Origin: an uncultured Lachnospiraceae bacterium
Lineage (GTDB): Bacteria; Bacillota; Clostridia; Lachnospirales; Lachnospiraceae
Direction of reading: 5' to 3'
Length of the DNA: 38,784 nt
Assembly: GCA_947576945.1 (NCBI GenBank)
Contig: CANPTH010000039.1
Span: 1 to 38,784, forward strand
Shown: positions 17,288 through 27,319 of the stretch, piece by piece
How positions within the stretch are numbered: the first letter of the stretch is position 1
How the letters are laid out: every line of letters starts with the position of its first letter
Notes under the pieces: generated by a model
Databases searched by the model: none
The model's input: only the letters and a program-made list of their open reading frames with translations
Told to the model about the DNA's origin: nothing
Program-made: the position numbers and the translations under genes

Positions 17288-18952
17288 ATGACAAAAAAAT
17301 GGTGGCACAATAAAACAGCATATCAAATTTACCCGAAGAGTTTCTATGACTCCAACGGGGACGGCATCGGCGATATCCCCGGCATCATCAGCAAGCTGGA
17401 CTACCTGCAGGATCTGGGCGTGGATATTATCTGGCTCTCTCCCTGCTACCAGTCCCCGCTGGCGGACCAGGGTTACGATATTTCCGATTATTATAATATC
17501 GATCCCCGTTTCGGCACTATGGCGGACATGGACCGCCTGATTGCGGAGGCGAAGAAGCGCAACATGTATATTCTGATGGATCTGGTGGTCAACCACTGTT
17601 CCGACGAACATGAGTGGTTCAGGAAAGCCTGTGAGGATCCCGACGGCAAATACGGAAACTTCTTCTATCTGCGGGACAAGAAGGAGGGCGAACTGCCTAC
17701 CAACTGGCGTTCCTACTTCGGCGGATCCGTGTGGGAAGATCTGCCCGGGACAAACAAGCAGTATCTGCATGTTTTCCACAGGAAGCAGCCTGATCTGAAC
17801 TGGGAGAACCCGGAGCTTCGCGAGGAAGTCTACAAGAACATCAACTGGTGGCTGGAGAAAGGCCTGGGCGGTTTCCGCATCGATGCGATCATGAACATCA
17901 AAAAGGCTCTGCCCTTCCGCAGCTATGAGCCGGACCGGGAAGACGGTCTTGCCGGGATCCACAACATGCTGCAGGAAGCCAGGGGCATCGGTGAATTCTT
18001 AGGGGAAATGCGTGACCGCACCTTTCAGAAATATGACGCCTTTTCCGTCGGAGAAGTCTTTAACGAAAAACCGGAAGAAATTCCCGATTTTATTGGCGAA
18101 AACGGCTATTTCTCCAGCATGTTCGACTTCAACGAAGCCATCTGCGGCCAGAGTCCCAACGGCTGGTACGACGCTTCCCCGGTCACGCCGGACGATTATA
18201 AGCGGGCCTGTTTTGAAGCGCAGGAAAGGATCGGTACCATCGGTTTTCTGTCCAATATCATCGAGAACCATGACGAGCCCCGCGGTGTCAGCCATTATAT
18301 CCCGGCCGAAGACTGCTGCAATGAGAGCAAGAAGATGCTGGCAGCCCTGAATTTCCTGTTGCGCGGCCTTCCCTTTATCTATCAGGGACAGGAACTGGGC
18401 ATGGAGAATACTACCTTCTCCTCCATCGAGGAAGTGGATGATATCTCCACGCTGGACGAATACCAGGTGGCCCTGAACGCAGGCCTCAACCCTGAGGAAG
18501 CCCTGCAGGCCGTGGCGGGACACAGCCGGGACAATGCCAGAACACCCATGCAGTGGTCCGATGCCGCAAATGCTGGATTTACCACCGGAACGCCCTGGCT
18601 GAAGGTCAATCCCAACTATACTTCCATCAACGCGGCGGCTCAGATGGAGGATCCGGATTCCGTGCGCAGCTTCTATAAGCAGCTGATCGCACTGCGCAAG
18701 AACCCGTCCTACAGCGAAACCATCGTGTACGGCACCCTGGAACCGGTCTGGAAGGAAAGACATAACCTGATGGCCTACTACCGCAGGGGAGAGAAAACCC
18801 TGCTGGTGATCGGAAACTACCAGCGTGAAGAACAGGAGATCGTGCTGCCAGGAATGCCGAAGACGGTACTGCTCAACAACTATCCGACGCTGGTCGTGGA
18901 AAACGGCATTATTACGATGCACGGATATCAGGTACTTGTACTGGAAATGTAG
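17288..18952 (+). CDS. GH13 alpha-glucosidase, alpha-1,4-type signature
   Basis: 554 residues, the usual size of GH13_31-type oligosaccharide hydrolases. It has a (beta/alpha)8 barrel with a calcium loop DSNGDGIGD, region I DLVVNHCSDEH, region II GFRIDAI with nucleophile Asp199, acid/base Glu256 in FSVGEV, and region IV ENHD with Asp329; a beta-sandwich C domain closes the protein. There is no signal peptide, so it acts in the cytosol on imported oligosaccharides. The residue after the nucleophile is Ala200; in this subfamily Ala usually goes with alpha-1,4 bonds and Val with alpha-1,6. GGAGG lies 8 nt before the ATG. Downstream of the AraC gene by 167 bp. Confidence 0.9.
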   Translation: MTKKWWHNKTAYQIYPKSFYDSNGDGIGDIPGIISKLDYLQDLGVDIIWLSPCYQSPLADQGYDISDYYNIDPRFGTMADMDRLIAEAKKRNMYILMDLVVNHCSDEHEWFRKACEDPDGKYGNFFYLRDKKEGELPTNWRSYFGGSVWEDLPGTNKQYLHVFHRKQPDLNWENPELREEVYKNINWWLEKGLGGFRIDAIMNIKKALPFRSYEPDREDGLAGIHNMLQEARGIGEFLGEMRDRTFQKYDAFSVGEVFNEKPEEIPDFIGENGYFSSMFDFNEAICGQSPNGWYDASPVTPDDYKRACFEAQERIGTIGFLSNIIENHDEPRGVSHYIPAEDCCNESKKMLAALNFLLRGLPFIYQGQELGMENTTFSSIEEVDDISTLDEYQVALNAGLNPEEALQAVAGHSRDNARTPMQWSDAANAGFTTGTPWLKVNPNYTSINAAAQMEDPDSVRSFYKQLIALRKNPSYSETIVYGTLEPVWKERHNLMAYYRRGEKTLLVIGNYQREEQEIVLPGMPKTVLLNNYPTLVVENGIITMHGYQVLVLEM

Positions 18953-19019
18953 CATCTGCCCCGCGAAACGGCAGCGCAAAGAATATTGGATGAAAATGCG
19001 GAGTATTCTCCTTGAATGG

Positions 19020-19071
19020 TTTACACTGTCGCAATTTCCTATTATAAAAAGAGAAGCGTCCAAAACGCTTC
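19020..19071 (+). promoter_or_regulatory. SigA promoter and leader hairpin of the second GH13 gene
   Basis: TTTACA (19020-19025), 17-nt spacer, TATAAA (19043-19048). The leader then holds a perfect 6-bp hairpin GAAGCG/CGCTTC (19053-19071, 7-nt loop), which starts at or near the transcription start and ends just before the GGAGG ribosome site. The hairpin could be an operator or RNA-stabilising 5' structure. The gene can thus be expressed apart from the first GH13 gene. Confidence 0.6.
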
Positions 19072-19086
19072 GGAACGGAGGAAACT

Positions 19087-20754
19087 ATGAAGAAAACATG
19101 GTGGAAAGAAGCGGTTGTTTATCAGATCTACCCCCGCAGCTTTATGGACAGCAATGGGGACGGCATCGGCGACTTGAAGGGAATCACAAGCAGGCTGGAT
19201 TATCTGAAATATCTTGGCGTCGATGTGATCTGGCTGTCCCCGGTCTATCAGTCTCCCAATGACGACAACGGTTATGACATCAGCGATTATCAGGCGATCA
19301 TGGACGAGTTCGGCACGATGGAGGATTTCGACGAAATGCTGGCAGCGGCCCATGAAAGGGGCATCCGCATCGTGATGGACCTGGTGGTGAACCATACTTC
19401 AGATGAGCATAAATGGTTTATGGAAAGCCGGAAATCCAGGGATAATGCCTTTCGCGATTACTATATCTGGCGCGACGGCAAGGATGCGCAGACACCTCCC
19501 AACAACTGGGGAGCCTGTTTCGGCGGCTCTGCATGGCAGTACGATGAGGAAACTGCCATGTACTATCTGCATCTTTTCTCCAAAAAGCAGCCCGACCTGA
19601 ACTGGGATAATCCCAAAGTAAGGCAGGAAGTGTTCGACATGATGACCTGGTGGTGCGATAAGGGGATCGACGGCTTCCGCATGGATGTCATCAGCATGAT
19701 CTCGAAGACAAAGGAAATGCCGGACGGAGAAGTTCAGGGCCTGTACGGCAGCTTCGGCCCTTACTGCGTGCATGGTCCCAACGTTCACAACTATCTGCGG
19801 GAGATGAACGAGAAAGTACTGTCCAGATACGACATCATGACTGTCGGAGAGACGGCAGGCGTGACTACGGAACTGGCGAAGCAGTATGCCGGCGAGAATG
19901 CCCACGAGCTTGACATGGTATTCCAGTTCGAGCACGTGGAGGGCGACGGCAAATACGGCAAGTGGACCGACGAGAAGCTGCCCCTTACCACCCTGAAGAA
20001 GACCATGTCCCGCTGGCAGACAGAGTTGTACGGCGCCGCCTGGAACAGCCTTTTCTGGGATAATCATGACCAGCCCCGGGCCGTGTCACGCTTCGGTGAC
20101 GACCGTCCGCAGTTCAGGGAAGCTTCCGCCAAGATGCTGGCCACCTGCCTGCATATGCAGCAGGGTACCCCTTACATCTACCAGGGAGAAGAGCTGGGTA
20201 TGACCAATTATCCGTTTGAAAGCCCGGCGGATTTCCGGGATATTGAGAGCATCAACGCCTACCGGGAATGGTGTGCCGAAGGCCCCCTCTCCCATGAAGA
20301 TTTCTGGCCCTGCATGCTTTACAAGAGCAGGGACAATGCCAGAACACCGGTACAGTGGGACGACTCGCCGCAGGCCGGATTTACCACCGGAACCCCCTGG
20401 ATCGCAGTCAATCCCAATTATAAGGAGATCAACGCCAAAGCAGAGACCGCGGATCCCGATTCTGTATTCCATTATTATAAGAAGCTGATTGCCCTGCGCA
20501 AAGAAAATCCGATTATGGTGTACGGCAAATATGAGCTGCTTCTGGCAGACAGCGAAGAACTGTTCGTCTACACAAGGACTCTGGAGAACGAAAAGCTTCT
20601 GGTCGTGTGCAATTTCTGCGACCATGAGACCGCCTTTACCGTTCCGGAGGAATTTGTGGGCGCGCCCTGCCTGATCGCCAATATGGCGAATGGCTATGAC
20701 AAACCGGAGATGACACTGAAAGCTTATGAAGCTTTTGTACTGATAAGAAAATAA
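19087..20754 (+). CDS. GH13 oligo-1,6-glucosidase (isomaltase type)
   Basis: 555 residues, cytosolic, same domain layout as its neighbour. Calcium loop DSNGDGIGD, region I DLVVNHTSDEH, region II GFRMDVISMISK with nucleophile Asp200 followed by Val201, acid/base Glu255 in MTVGETAG, region IV DNHDQPR with Asp328. GFRMDVI with Val is the classic signature of enzymes cleaving alpha-1,6 bonds in isomaltose and panose (oligo-1,6-glucosidase, dextran glucosidase). GGAGG before ATG. It is a paralogue of, not a recent duplicate of, the upstream gene. Together the pair could degrade branched starch or glycogen fragments to glucose. Confidence 0.92.
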   Translation: MKKTWWKEAVVYQIYPRSFMDSNGDGIGDLKGITSRLDYLKYLGVDVIWLSPVYQSPNDDNGYDISDYQAIMDEFGTMEDFDEMLAAAHERGIRIVMDLVVNHTSDEHKWFMESRKSRDNAFRDYYIWRDGKDAQTPPNNWGACFGGSAWQYDEETAMYYLHLFSKKQPDLNWDNPKVRQEVFDMMTWWCDKGIDGFRMDVISMISKTKEMPDGEVQGLYGSFGPYCVHGPNVHNYLREMNEKVLSRYDIMTVGETAGVTTELAKQYAGENAHELDMVFQFEHVEGDGKYGKWTDEKLPLTTLKKTMSRWQTELYGAAWNSLFWDNHDQPRAVSRFGDDRPQFREASAKMLATCLHMQQGTPYIYQGEELGMTNYPFESPADFRDIESINAYREWCAEGPLSHEDFWPCMLYKSRDNARTPVQWDDSPQAGFTTGTPWIAVNPNYKEINAKAETADPDSVFHYYKKLIALRKENPIMVYGKYELLLADSEELFVYTRTLENEKLLVVCNFCDHETAFTVPEEFVGAPCLIANMANGYDKPEMTLKAYEAFVLIRK

Positions 20755-20773
20755 TTCAAAAGGGCAGCGTAAT

Positions 20774-20806
20774 GACAGATGGCAATCCCCCTGATTGCCA
20801 TCTGTC
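20774..20806. terminator. Bidirectional hairpin between convergent genes
   Basis: A perfect 14-bp stem (GACAGATGGCAATC with its complement) and 5-nt loop lies between the rightward GH13 gene and the leftward lipoprotein gene. T tracts are weak on both sides, with TTTT some 15 nt beyond on the minus side. Confidence 0.7.
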
Positions 20807-20820
20807 TGCTTCCCTGCATC

Positions 20821-22395
20821 CTATTCTACAATGGTGCCGTCCATGGCATTGATGGTCAGCAGGCTTTCGTACTCATTATCGATCACATACCTGATCTCTC
20901 CTGTCTCGTTCCTGCAGATCTTCCTGCCCTGGAAATTCCATACCGGGATCAGCGATGCCGTCATCTCCATTCCTTCCGCCTCCTGAATCCGCCTGTAGCC
21001 TAACCGCACACCGGTCACCTGAATGTCTATCGTATCCCCCTCCTCACTGAATTCATCCAGATTTTTCTTCATGATCATATCCTGAAATATATTCTGAACC
21101 TCCGCAAAAGGCATCAGGAACACAGATTCTGCCGACAACTCCTCCACTGTCCATGGATTTACCCATTCAAAACAGGCTAATCCTTCCTCCGTGTATACAA
21201 GATTCAATTCTTCCTGCGGCCACCACATGGAAGATCCCTCCGGCATTATGCCCGTCTCATGCGTATAGATCACCGGAACCCCTTCCTCCATTCTGCTGCA
21301 GTGGACAATATACCCCACCTCTTTGAGCAGGTTCTGAGTCTCCGACAAGGCGCTCATGAAACAGTACTCTCCACCGTAAGGCACATACTCCTCCATGCCC
21401 ATCTCTGCAAGTTTCTGCTTCGCCTCTTCCATCACGGTCTCCGGCTGCAGCTGCATCGCTTCCAGCCTGCCTGCCAGCTCCCTGTCAATTCCAACCGAGT
21501 CCGGATACTCATTTCTTCCCGCAAAATCCACCGTCAGCCAGTTCCAGCTGCCGCTCAGTTCAGCGTCGCTCACCGAGAAAACCGCCCTTCTGATCTCTCC
21601 GGTCAAAAGGCTGTTGTCCAGATTGACCAGGTAATCCCTGCCGTCCACCGTGGCCCGACCGCTCAGCCAGTTTGCCTCCGCTCCTTCGGGCAGCGACGCA
21701 TCATATACAACCACCGCCTGAACATCCCGCAGGACTGCCTCCCTGGGCGCCTCCTTTGCCAGTTCGCGATAGTACACGATCTGCTCGTCCAGCGTTTCCG
21801 CCTTTCCGGCATAGGGCTGATCGCCCTTCACGCCGTTTTCCTTTTCCGCCTCCAGCTGCTTTGCCATATTCTCAAGCTCTTCTGCCGTAAAGCCGCAGCC
21901 AGCCATCGCCTCAATATCTCTCTCCCACAGCTTACTGCCGCCCAAAAGCGTCTGGCTGACTCTGTCGTAGTCCTCCTGTGTGAAAGCGCGTCCCGTCACT
22001 TTCTTCGTTCTGATTCCTTCCACATCCGGAACTACTACCGTGGCGTCCGCCGTCACACTGACCTTATCCGAAGTTCCTTCCCATTGATACCGCACCGGCG
22101 CCTGTACCTGCGCCGCCACACTCCCGGCCGGCGCTGCAGCCTGTTCTCCCGTCGTCCCCGTCTCTTCCTCCGTCTGTTTTGCGGGAATCACCAGCTCTTC
22201 CTCCGTCTGCAGCGCATCACCACACCCGGCCAGCATACAGCCGCAAAGTCCCAACGCCGCTGCCACCGCTGCCACACTGCCACGCTTCCTGCTGTCTTTT
22301 CCGCCTCTTCCCGCCATCTTTTCCGCCTTTCCTGTCATCCTCCCTGCCACACTGCTTTCGCTCAAGATCCTTTCCGTCATACCTTTACCAAGCAT
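20821..22395 (-). CDS. Lipoprotein of unknown function downstream of a two-component system
   Basis: 524 residues. A long basic N region (about 1-40) is followed by a hydrophobic signal and lipobox LAGC (Cys57 region), so it should be lipid-anchored outside the membrane. After an acidic linker, the mature part is alpha/beta with no motif I can name (VTADATVVVPDVEGIRTKKV, EYVPYGGEYCFMSALSETQNLL, TINAMDGTIVE at the end). From memory it may fall in the clostridial DUF6034 lipoprotein group, unchecked. AAAGGAG lies 9 nt before the start. It follows the histidine kinase by 112 bp on the same strand and is probably part of that signalling operon, as sensor accessory or target. Confidence 0.75.
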   Translation of the reverse strand: MLGKGMTERILSESSVAGRMTGKAEKMAGRGGKDSRKRGSVAAVAAALGLCGCMLAGCGDALQTEEELVIPAKQTEEETGTTGEQAAAPAGSVAAQVQAPVRYQWEGTSDKVSVTADATVVVPDVEGIRTKKVTGRAFTQEDYDRVSQTLLGGSKLWERDIEAMAGCGFTAEELENMAKQLEAEKENGVKGDQPYAGKAETLDEQIVYYRELAKEAPREAVLRDVQAVVVYDASLPEGAEANWLSGRATVDGRDYLVNLDNSLLTGEIRRAVFSVSDAELSGSWNWLTVDFAGRNEYPDSVGIDRELAGRLEAMQLQPETVMEEAKQKLAEMGMEEYVPYGGEYCFMSALSETQNLLKEVGYIVHCSRMEEGVPVIYTHETGIMPEGSSMWWPQEELNLVYTEEGLACFEWVNPWTVEELSAESVFLMPFAEVQNIFQDMIMKKNLDEFSEEGDTIDIQVTGVRLGYRRIQEAEGMEMTASLIPVWNFQGRKICRNETGEIRYVIDNEYESLLTINAMDGTIVE

Positions 22396-22507
22396 TTCCC
22401 TGACTCCTTTCTCTCCTTCGTGTCCCGTATTGTCTCCGACATGATCCTGATGGTTACCGCCTTCATGTCTTCCTCATCATACATCCATGCTCTGTAAAAA
22501 GTACTCA

Positions 22508-23893
22508 TCAATCCGTAAACGTTTTGTAAAACACGATCCGTACCGTAGTCCCTTCTCCCACCATACTCTCGATCTTAAGTTCCGCCCCATGCAGCTGTGC
22601 GATCTTCTCGCTAAGCGCCAGCCCCAGTCCGCTGCCGCCCTCCCTGCGGCTCCTGGCCTTGTCCACCATATAGAATGCTTCCGTCACCTTGGAAATCTCC
22701 TGCGCCGGAATGCCGCACCCCCAATCCTGCACCGTGATCTGTTCCCCCGCCGCCGTCAGCGCAATGACACCGCCGGCCGGGCTGGCTTTGATCCCGTTGT
22801 CGATCAGATTGATCAGCAGGCTTTCGAACAGATCTCTGTCCATCCTCCGTGTACCCATCTCGCAGCAGCAGCGCAGTGTCATCCCTTTTCCCTGCAGATG
22901 CGCTTCCTCCGCCCTGGCCACACTGTTCAAAAGCTCCGCCACCGGAACCTCTTCCATACAGATGCTGTCATTGTCATACATGCCCAGCAGGTTCATCAGC
23001 TTACTGCCAAGCCGGGAAATCCTGCCGCACTCCTCATGGATATGACGAAGCGCCCTCTCCTTCTGTTCCTCCCGCAGATTGACGTGCAGCAGGGAATCCG
23101 CATATCCCATAATGGACGTCATGGGCGTTTTCAGCTCATGGGTCAGACTGCCCAGCATCTGCCGGCGACGCTCCGATTCCTGCGAAAGCGCCTCCACCTG
23201 CTCCTCGATCCGCTCCGCCATCTCGTTAAAAGACACCGCCAGCATTCCGATCTCATCCCGCGTCCGTACATCGGCCCGCCGCTCCAGCCTGCCGCCGCTG
23301 ATATCCTGTGCCGCCCGCTGCAGTTCCCGCAGTGGAGACAGACTCCGCCGAACCGCCGCAAACGCAAGCAGTGCGGCCAGCAGCTCTGCGCCGGCACAAA
23401 TGCCCGCACAGAACAGACTCTGTCTGTAAATATCCTCATAGACCGCCGTGATATCCTGAATCAGAATCAGTGTATACTCCTTTGCGCCTGCGACAGGCAC
23501 CGCTCTGCCCACCAGCAGAAGATATCTGTCCTCACTCTTCTGGATCACACTGCGCTCCGACCACCTTATGTCCGTTGGATCCGCCAGTTCATAGGAAGTC
23601 CTGTTGCAGACCACCTCTCCCCCTTCTACCAGAATATAATGAGAGGGGGCGTATTTCTGCAGCACATAATCGTAATAGGACGCCAGCGTGGCATCCGTAA
23701 AATGGGCCATCAACTCATATTCCAGTTCTTTCCCCACGATATGGGCCGCCGCTTTCGTCTGCTGCTCATAGCTCTCCACCGTTTTTGCCCTGTTATAATA
23801 TGCCGACTGGTAAATCACCGCCGCCCCGGATACTGCACTGCCAATAAACAACGCCGCCGCCGTGATCAATGACACCTTAAACCGAAGTTTCAT
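22508..23893 (-). CDS. Membrane sensor histidine kinase
   Basis: 461 residues. Two membrane helices (about 8-28 and 160-183) flank an extracytoplasmic sensor of about 130 residues. Then come HAMP (184-235, PLRELQRAAQDISGG), HisKA with phospho-acceptor His252 in LTHELKTPMTSIMGYAD, and HATPase_c with N box LINLIDNGIKAS, G1 DWGCGIP and G2 GGSGLGLAL. All catalytic boxes are intact. It phosphorylates the response regulator encoded immediately upstream: the regulator stop TAG directly abuts this ATG. The stimulus is unknown. Confidence 0.95.
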   Translation of the reverse strand: MKLRFKVSLITAAALFIGSAVSGAAVIYQSAYYNRAKTVESYEQQTKAAAHIVGKELEYELMAHFTDATLASYYDYVLQKYAPSHYILVEGGEVVCNRTSYELADPTDIRWSERSVIQKSEDRYLLLVGRAVPVAGAKEYTLILIQDITAVYEDIYRQSLFCAGICAGAELLAALLAFAAVRRSLSPLRELQRAAQDISGGRLERRADVRTRDEIGMLAVSFNEMAERIEEQVEALSQESERRRQMLGSLTHELKTPMTSIMGYADSLLHVNLREEQKERALRHIHEECGRISRLGSKLMNLLGMYDNDSICMEEVPVAELLNSVARAEEAHLQGKGMTLRCCCEMGTRRMDRDLFESLLINLIDNGIKASPAGGVIALTAAGEQITVQDWGCGIPAQEISKVTEAFYMVDKARSRREGGSGLGLALSEKIAQLHGAELKIESMVGEGTTVRIVFYKTFTD

Positions 23894-24559
23894 CTATCCC
23901 ATATCCTCCAATCGATACCCGGTCTTGGAGATCGTGCGGATCACATCATGAAAATCCAGCTTTTTCCGCAGCTGCCCGATATGTACGTCCACCGTCCGCG
24001 TCTCCCCCACATAGTCCGTTCCCCAGAGCCTGTTTAAAAGTTCCTCCCTGCTGAACGCCACATTCCTGCCCTGCGCCAGCGTCACCAGCAGCTCATATTC
24101 CATCGGTTTTAAATTCACCCGCACTCCCGCCTTCGTCACGCTGTGTTCCTTCAGATCGATCACCACATCGCGCACGCAGATCCGCTCCCTGCCGCGTCCC
24201 GTCCGCTTCAGCACCTTTTCCATGCGCACCAGAAGCTCCAGTATTTCAAAAGGCTTGACGATATAGTCCTCCGCCCCGCTCTTTAACCCGTGCACCTTCG
24301 ACAGGACATCGTCTCTGGCCGTCAGATAGATGACCGGAATCTGCGCTGCCTGCAGATCTTCCATCAACGCAAACCCGTCCTTCCCCGGCAGCATCACATC
24401 CACCAGCGCCAGCGCCGCATCGTCAAATGTCCCCTCCGTGATTCCCTGCGCCGCACTGACGCCGTCAAACAGCGGAAGCGGCTCATAGCCGGCCGCTTCC
24501 AGATTCATACAGATCAATTCCGATATTACAGTATCATCCTCTATCACTAAAATCTTCAT
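23894..24559 (-). CDS. OmpR/PhoB-family response regulator
   Basis: 221 residues. Receiver domain (1-118) with acidic pocket EDD at 7-9, phospho-acceptor Asp54 in LVDVMLPGKDG and conserved Lys in YIVKPFE. The C-terminal winged helix (about 128-218) ends VGETRTVDVHIGQLRKKL...IRTISKTGYRL, the usual OmpR recognition-helix and wing sequence. Start at MKILVIEDD; the frame is open upstream to 24730 without family sequence. It abuts the kinase gene. The interval 24560-24838 upstream shows an AT-rich tract but no confident promoter. Confidence 0.95.
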   Translation of the reverse strand: MKILVIEDDTVISELICMNLEAAGYEPLPLFDGVSAAQGITEGTFDDAALALVDVMLPGKDGFALMEDLQAAQIPVIYLTARDDVLSKVHGLKSGAEDYIVKPFEILELLVRMEKVLKRTGRGRERICVRDVVIDLKEHSVTKAGVRVNLKPMEYELLVTLAQGRNVAFSREELLNRLWGTDYVGETRTVDVHIGQLRKKLDFHDVIRTISKTGYRLEDMG

Positions 24560-24838
24560 GCCAACCCCCGTGATTTGCGGAGCATTTCCCGCTTTCCTTC
24601 CCTTTTTGCGCACTTGATCAAATCGGCAGTAACACAGTCTTCCCCATTCATACACTAAAAAACGCTGCTGCCTCCACACCAGCGCACATATTTTTACTTT
24701 ACCATATTTTAACCATAAAAAAAGCAACAAAATGTAAACAGGCTATGTTCTCTTGCAGAATGACAAAGTGCGTGAAACAGGTTTAAGCCTTTCCCGTGTA
24801 TTACAGGATGCGTTGAGCGAACGGTTAACGCTTTGATA

Positions 24839-24878
24839 AGAAAGGGCAGAACATCCTGCAAAATGTCCTGCCCTTTCT
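24839..24878 (-). terminator. Terminator of the glycogen phosphorylase gene
   Basis: Stem AGAAAGGGCAG/CTGCCCTTTCT, extended inward by ACAT/ATGT, 15 bp past the stop codon. The tail is TTTCTTATC, of moderate T content. Confidence 0.7.
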
Positions 24879-24893
24879 CAATAACCTCTATTC

Positions 24894-27203
24894 TTATCTT
24901 AACTTCCAGATATCCCTGTTGTACTCCGCAATCGTTCTGTCGGAAGAGAAGAATCCCGCCTTAGCGATGTTGACAAGCATCATCCTGCGCCACTTTGCCT
25001 GATCCTCGTAATCTTCCATCATCTGGTCCTTCACCTTGATATAGTCTTCCAGATCCAGCAGCGTCATAAACCAGTCCTTATTCAACAACTCTTTGTACAG
25101 TCTCTCCAGATTCTTCTTATGGCCCGCCTTCAGCGCCTGCTTGCCGACGATGAAGTCCACTGCTTCCTTGATCACCGGGCTCTTCTTATAATAGTCCATG
25201 GAGACATAGTCTGCTTTCTCATAATGTTTGATGACTGTCTCCGACTTCTCACCGAAGATATAGATATTCTCGTCGCCCACCAGCTCATGGATCTCCACAT
25301 TCGCGCCGTCTGACGTGCCCAGCGTCACTGCTCCGTTCAGCATATATTTCATGTTGCCCGTACCGGACGCTTCCTTGGAAGCAAGAGAAATCTGTTCGGA
25401 AATATCGCAGGCCGGAATCATCTTCTCCGCATATGCCACGTTATAGTTTTCTACCATCAATACCGTCATGTACGGGCTTACGTCCGGATCGTTGTTGACG
25501 ATCTCCTGCAGTACCAGCAGCAGGTGGATGATATCCTGCGCGATGATATAGGCCGGAGCTGCTTTCGCACCGAAGATAAAAGTCATCGGCCTTGCCGGTT
25601 TCTTCCCTGCCTTGATCTCCAGATACTTGTGAATGATGTAGAGTGCGTTCATCTGCTGCCGCTTATACTCATGCATACGCTTGCTCTGCAGGTCAAAGAT
25701 GGAATCCGGATTGAGTGTGATACCCTCCACTTCCTTCACATACGCCGCCAGATCCTTCTTGCGGTTCATCTTGATCTCTGCGATCCGGTTCAGCACTGCC
25801 TCGTCATCCTTATAGGCCAGCAGCTGCTCCAGCTTATCCGCATCCTTCTTGTAGCCATCGCCGATGGTTTCAGACAGGAAGGCCGCCAGCTCATGGTTAC
25901 AGGACAGCAGCCATCTTCTGAACGTGATACCGTTGGTCTTATTGTTGAACTTTTCCGGATAAATCTTATAAAAGGCATTCAACTCGGTATCTTTCAGGAT
26001 CTCCGTGTGAATCGCCGCCACGCCGTTTACCGAGAACCCGTAATGGATGTCGATATGCGCCATGTGCACCCTGTCATCCTTATCGATAATCTGCACCTTG
26101 GGATCCTTATACTGCTTCGCCACCCTCTTATCCAGCTCCTTGATGATCGGCACAAGCTGCGGCACTACCTTCTCCAGGTACTTAAGCGGCCATTTCTCCA
26201 GCGCCTCCGCCAGAATGGTGTGGTTCGTATAAGCACAGGTCCTGCTCACCACGTCGATGGCCTCATCCATGGTAAGCGCTTTATCGTTTACAAGAATTCT
26301 GATCAGCTCCGGGATTACCATCGTCGGATGGGTATCATTGATCTGGATCACCGCATGGTCATACAGTCTGCGCAGGTCATACTGCTTTTCCTTCATCTCT
26401 TTTAAAATAAGCTGCGCCGCATTGCTCACCATAAAATACTGCTGATAGATACGCAGCAGATTGCCGGCCTCGTCGGAATCATCGGGATACAGGAACAGCG
26501 TCAGGTTCTTCTCGATGTCTTCCTTGTCAAAATCAATGCCTTCCTTAACAATGCTCTCATCCACACTCTCAATGTCGAACAGTCTCAATTTATTGACACC
26601 ATTGTCATATCCGATTACGTCGATATCATACAGCCTGGAAGTCACCTTCCTGTCGCCAAAAGCCACTTCGAAGGATGTATCCGTCTTCGTCAGCCAGGAC
26701 TGTGCTTCGATCCAGTCATTGGGCTGCGCTGTCTGCAATCTGTCCTTAAACACCTGCTTGAAAAGGCCGAAGTGATAGTTCAGGCCGATTCCTTCCCCGG
26801 GAAGCCCCAGCGTGGCAATGGAATCCAGGAAACAGGCTGCCAGACGTCCGAGACCCCCGTTACCCAGCGACGGCTCCGGCTCAACCTCCTCGATCTCGGA
26901 AAGGCTCTTGCCGTTCTTTGCCAGAATATCATTCAGCTTATCATAAATTCCCAGATTGATCAGATTATTCGATAATAACTTACCGATCAGAAACTCTGCG
27001 GAAATATAATAAACCTTCTTCGGACCCTCAATGCGTTCCGATACCTCCATCAGTTTCTTTGACAGCTGCAAAAGACTGTAGTAAAGCTCGGTGTTGCTGC
27101 ACTCCGCCACATTCTTGCCACAGCTTTCGTTGGTCTGTGCCTCCAGTTCCTTTTCCAGATTCAGGACCAAAACGTCTCTTGTCAGGTTACTTGCCTGTGC
27201 CAT
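24894..27203 (-). CDS. glgP: Glycogen/maltodextrin phosphorylase
   Basis: 769 residues. It phosphorolyses alpha-1,4-glucan ends to glucose-1-phosphate in the cytosol. Family blocks: [26 protein letters not shown] (active site and PLP contacts), [41 protein letters not shown], and the PLP-lysine block [30 protein letters not shown]. An internal ATG pair decides the start: AGGAGG is 1 nt from the ATG at 27209 but 7 nt from the ATG at 27203, so the latter is used. It follows the LacI-type gene by 116 bp in the same direction and may share its transcript. Confidence 0.95.
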   Translation of the reverse strand: MAQASNLTRDVLVLNLEKELEAQTNESCGKNVAECSNTELYYSLLQLSKKLMEVSERIEGPKKVYYISAEFLIGKLLSNNLINLGIYDKLNDILAKNGKSLSEIEEVEPEPSLGNGGLGRLAACFLDSIATLGLPGEGIGLNYHFGLFKQVFKDRLQTAQPNDWIEAQSWLTKTDTSFEVAFGDRKVTSRLYDIDVIGYDNGVNKLRLFDIESVDESIVKEGIDFDKEDIEKNLTLFLYPDDSDEAGNLLRIYQQYFMVSNAAQLILKEMKEKQYDLRRLYDHAVIQINDTHPTMVIPELIRILVNDKALTMDEAIDVVSRTCAYTNHTILAEALEKWPLKYLEKVVPQLVPIIKELDKRVAKQYKDPKVQIIDKDDRVHMAHIDIHYGFSVNGVAAIHTEILKDTELNAFYKIYPEKFNNKTNGITFRRWLLSCNHELAAFLSETIGDGYKKDADKLEQLLAYKDDEAVLNRIAEIKMNRKKDLAAYVKEVEGITLNPDSIFDLQSKRMHEYKRQQMNALYIIHKYLEIKAGKKPARPMTFIFGAKAAPAYIIAQDIIHLLLVLQEIVNNDPDVSPYMTVLMVENYNVAYAEKMIPACDISEQISLASKEASGTGNMKYMLNGAVTLGTSDGANVEIHELVGDENIYIFGEKSETVIKHYEKADYVSMDYYKKSPVIKEAVDFIVGKQALKAGHKKNLERLYKELLNKDWFMTLLDLEDYIKVKDQMMEDYEDQAKWRRMMLVNIAKAGFFSSDRTIAEYNRDIWKLR

Positions 27204-27319
27204 GATCATACCTCCTGTTTCTTTACATTGTTGATGTATTAGTATTATTATCTAAAAAGATATTACTTCCCCATGTTCTGTCTCTATTCCATATCCTGTC
27301 GACAGGCTTCCGTTCATTT

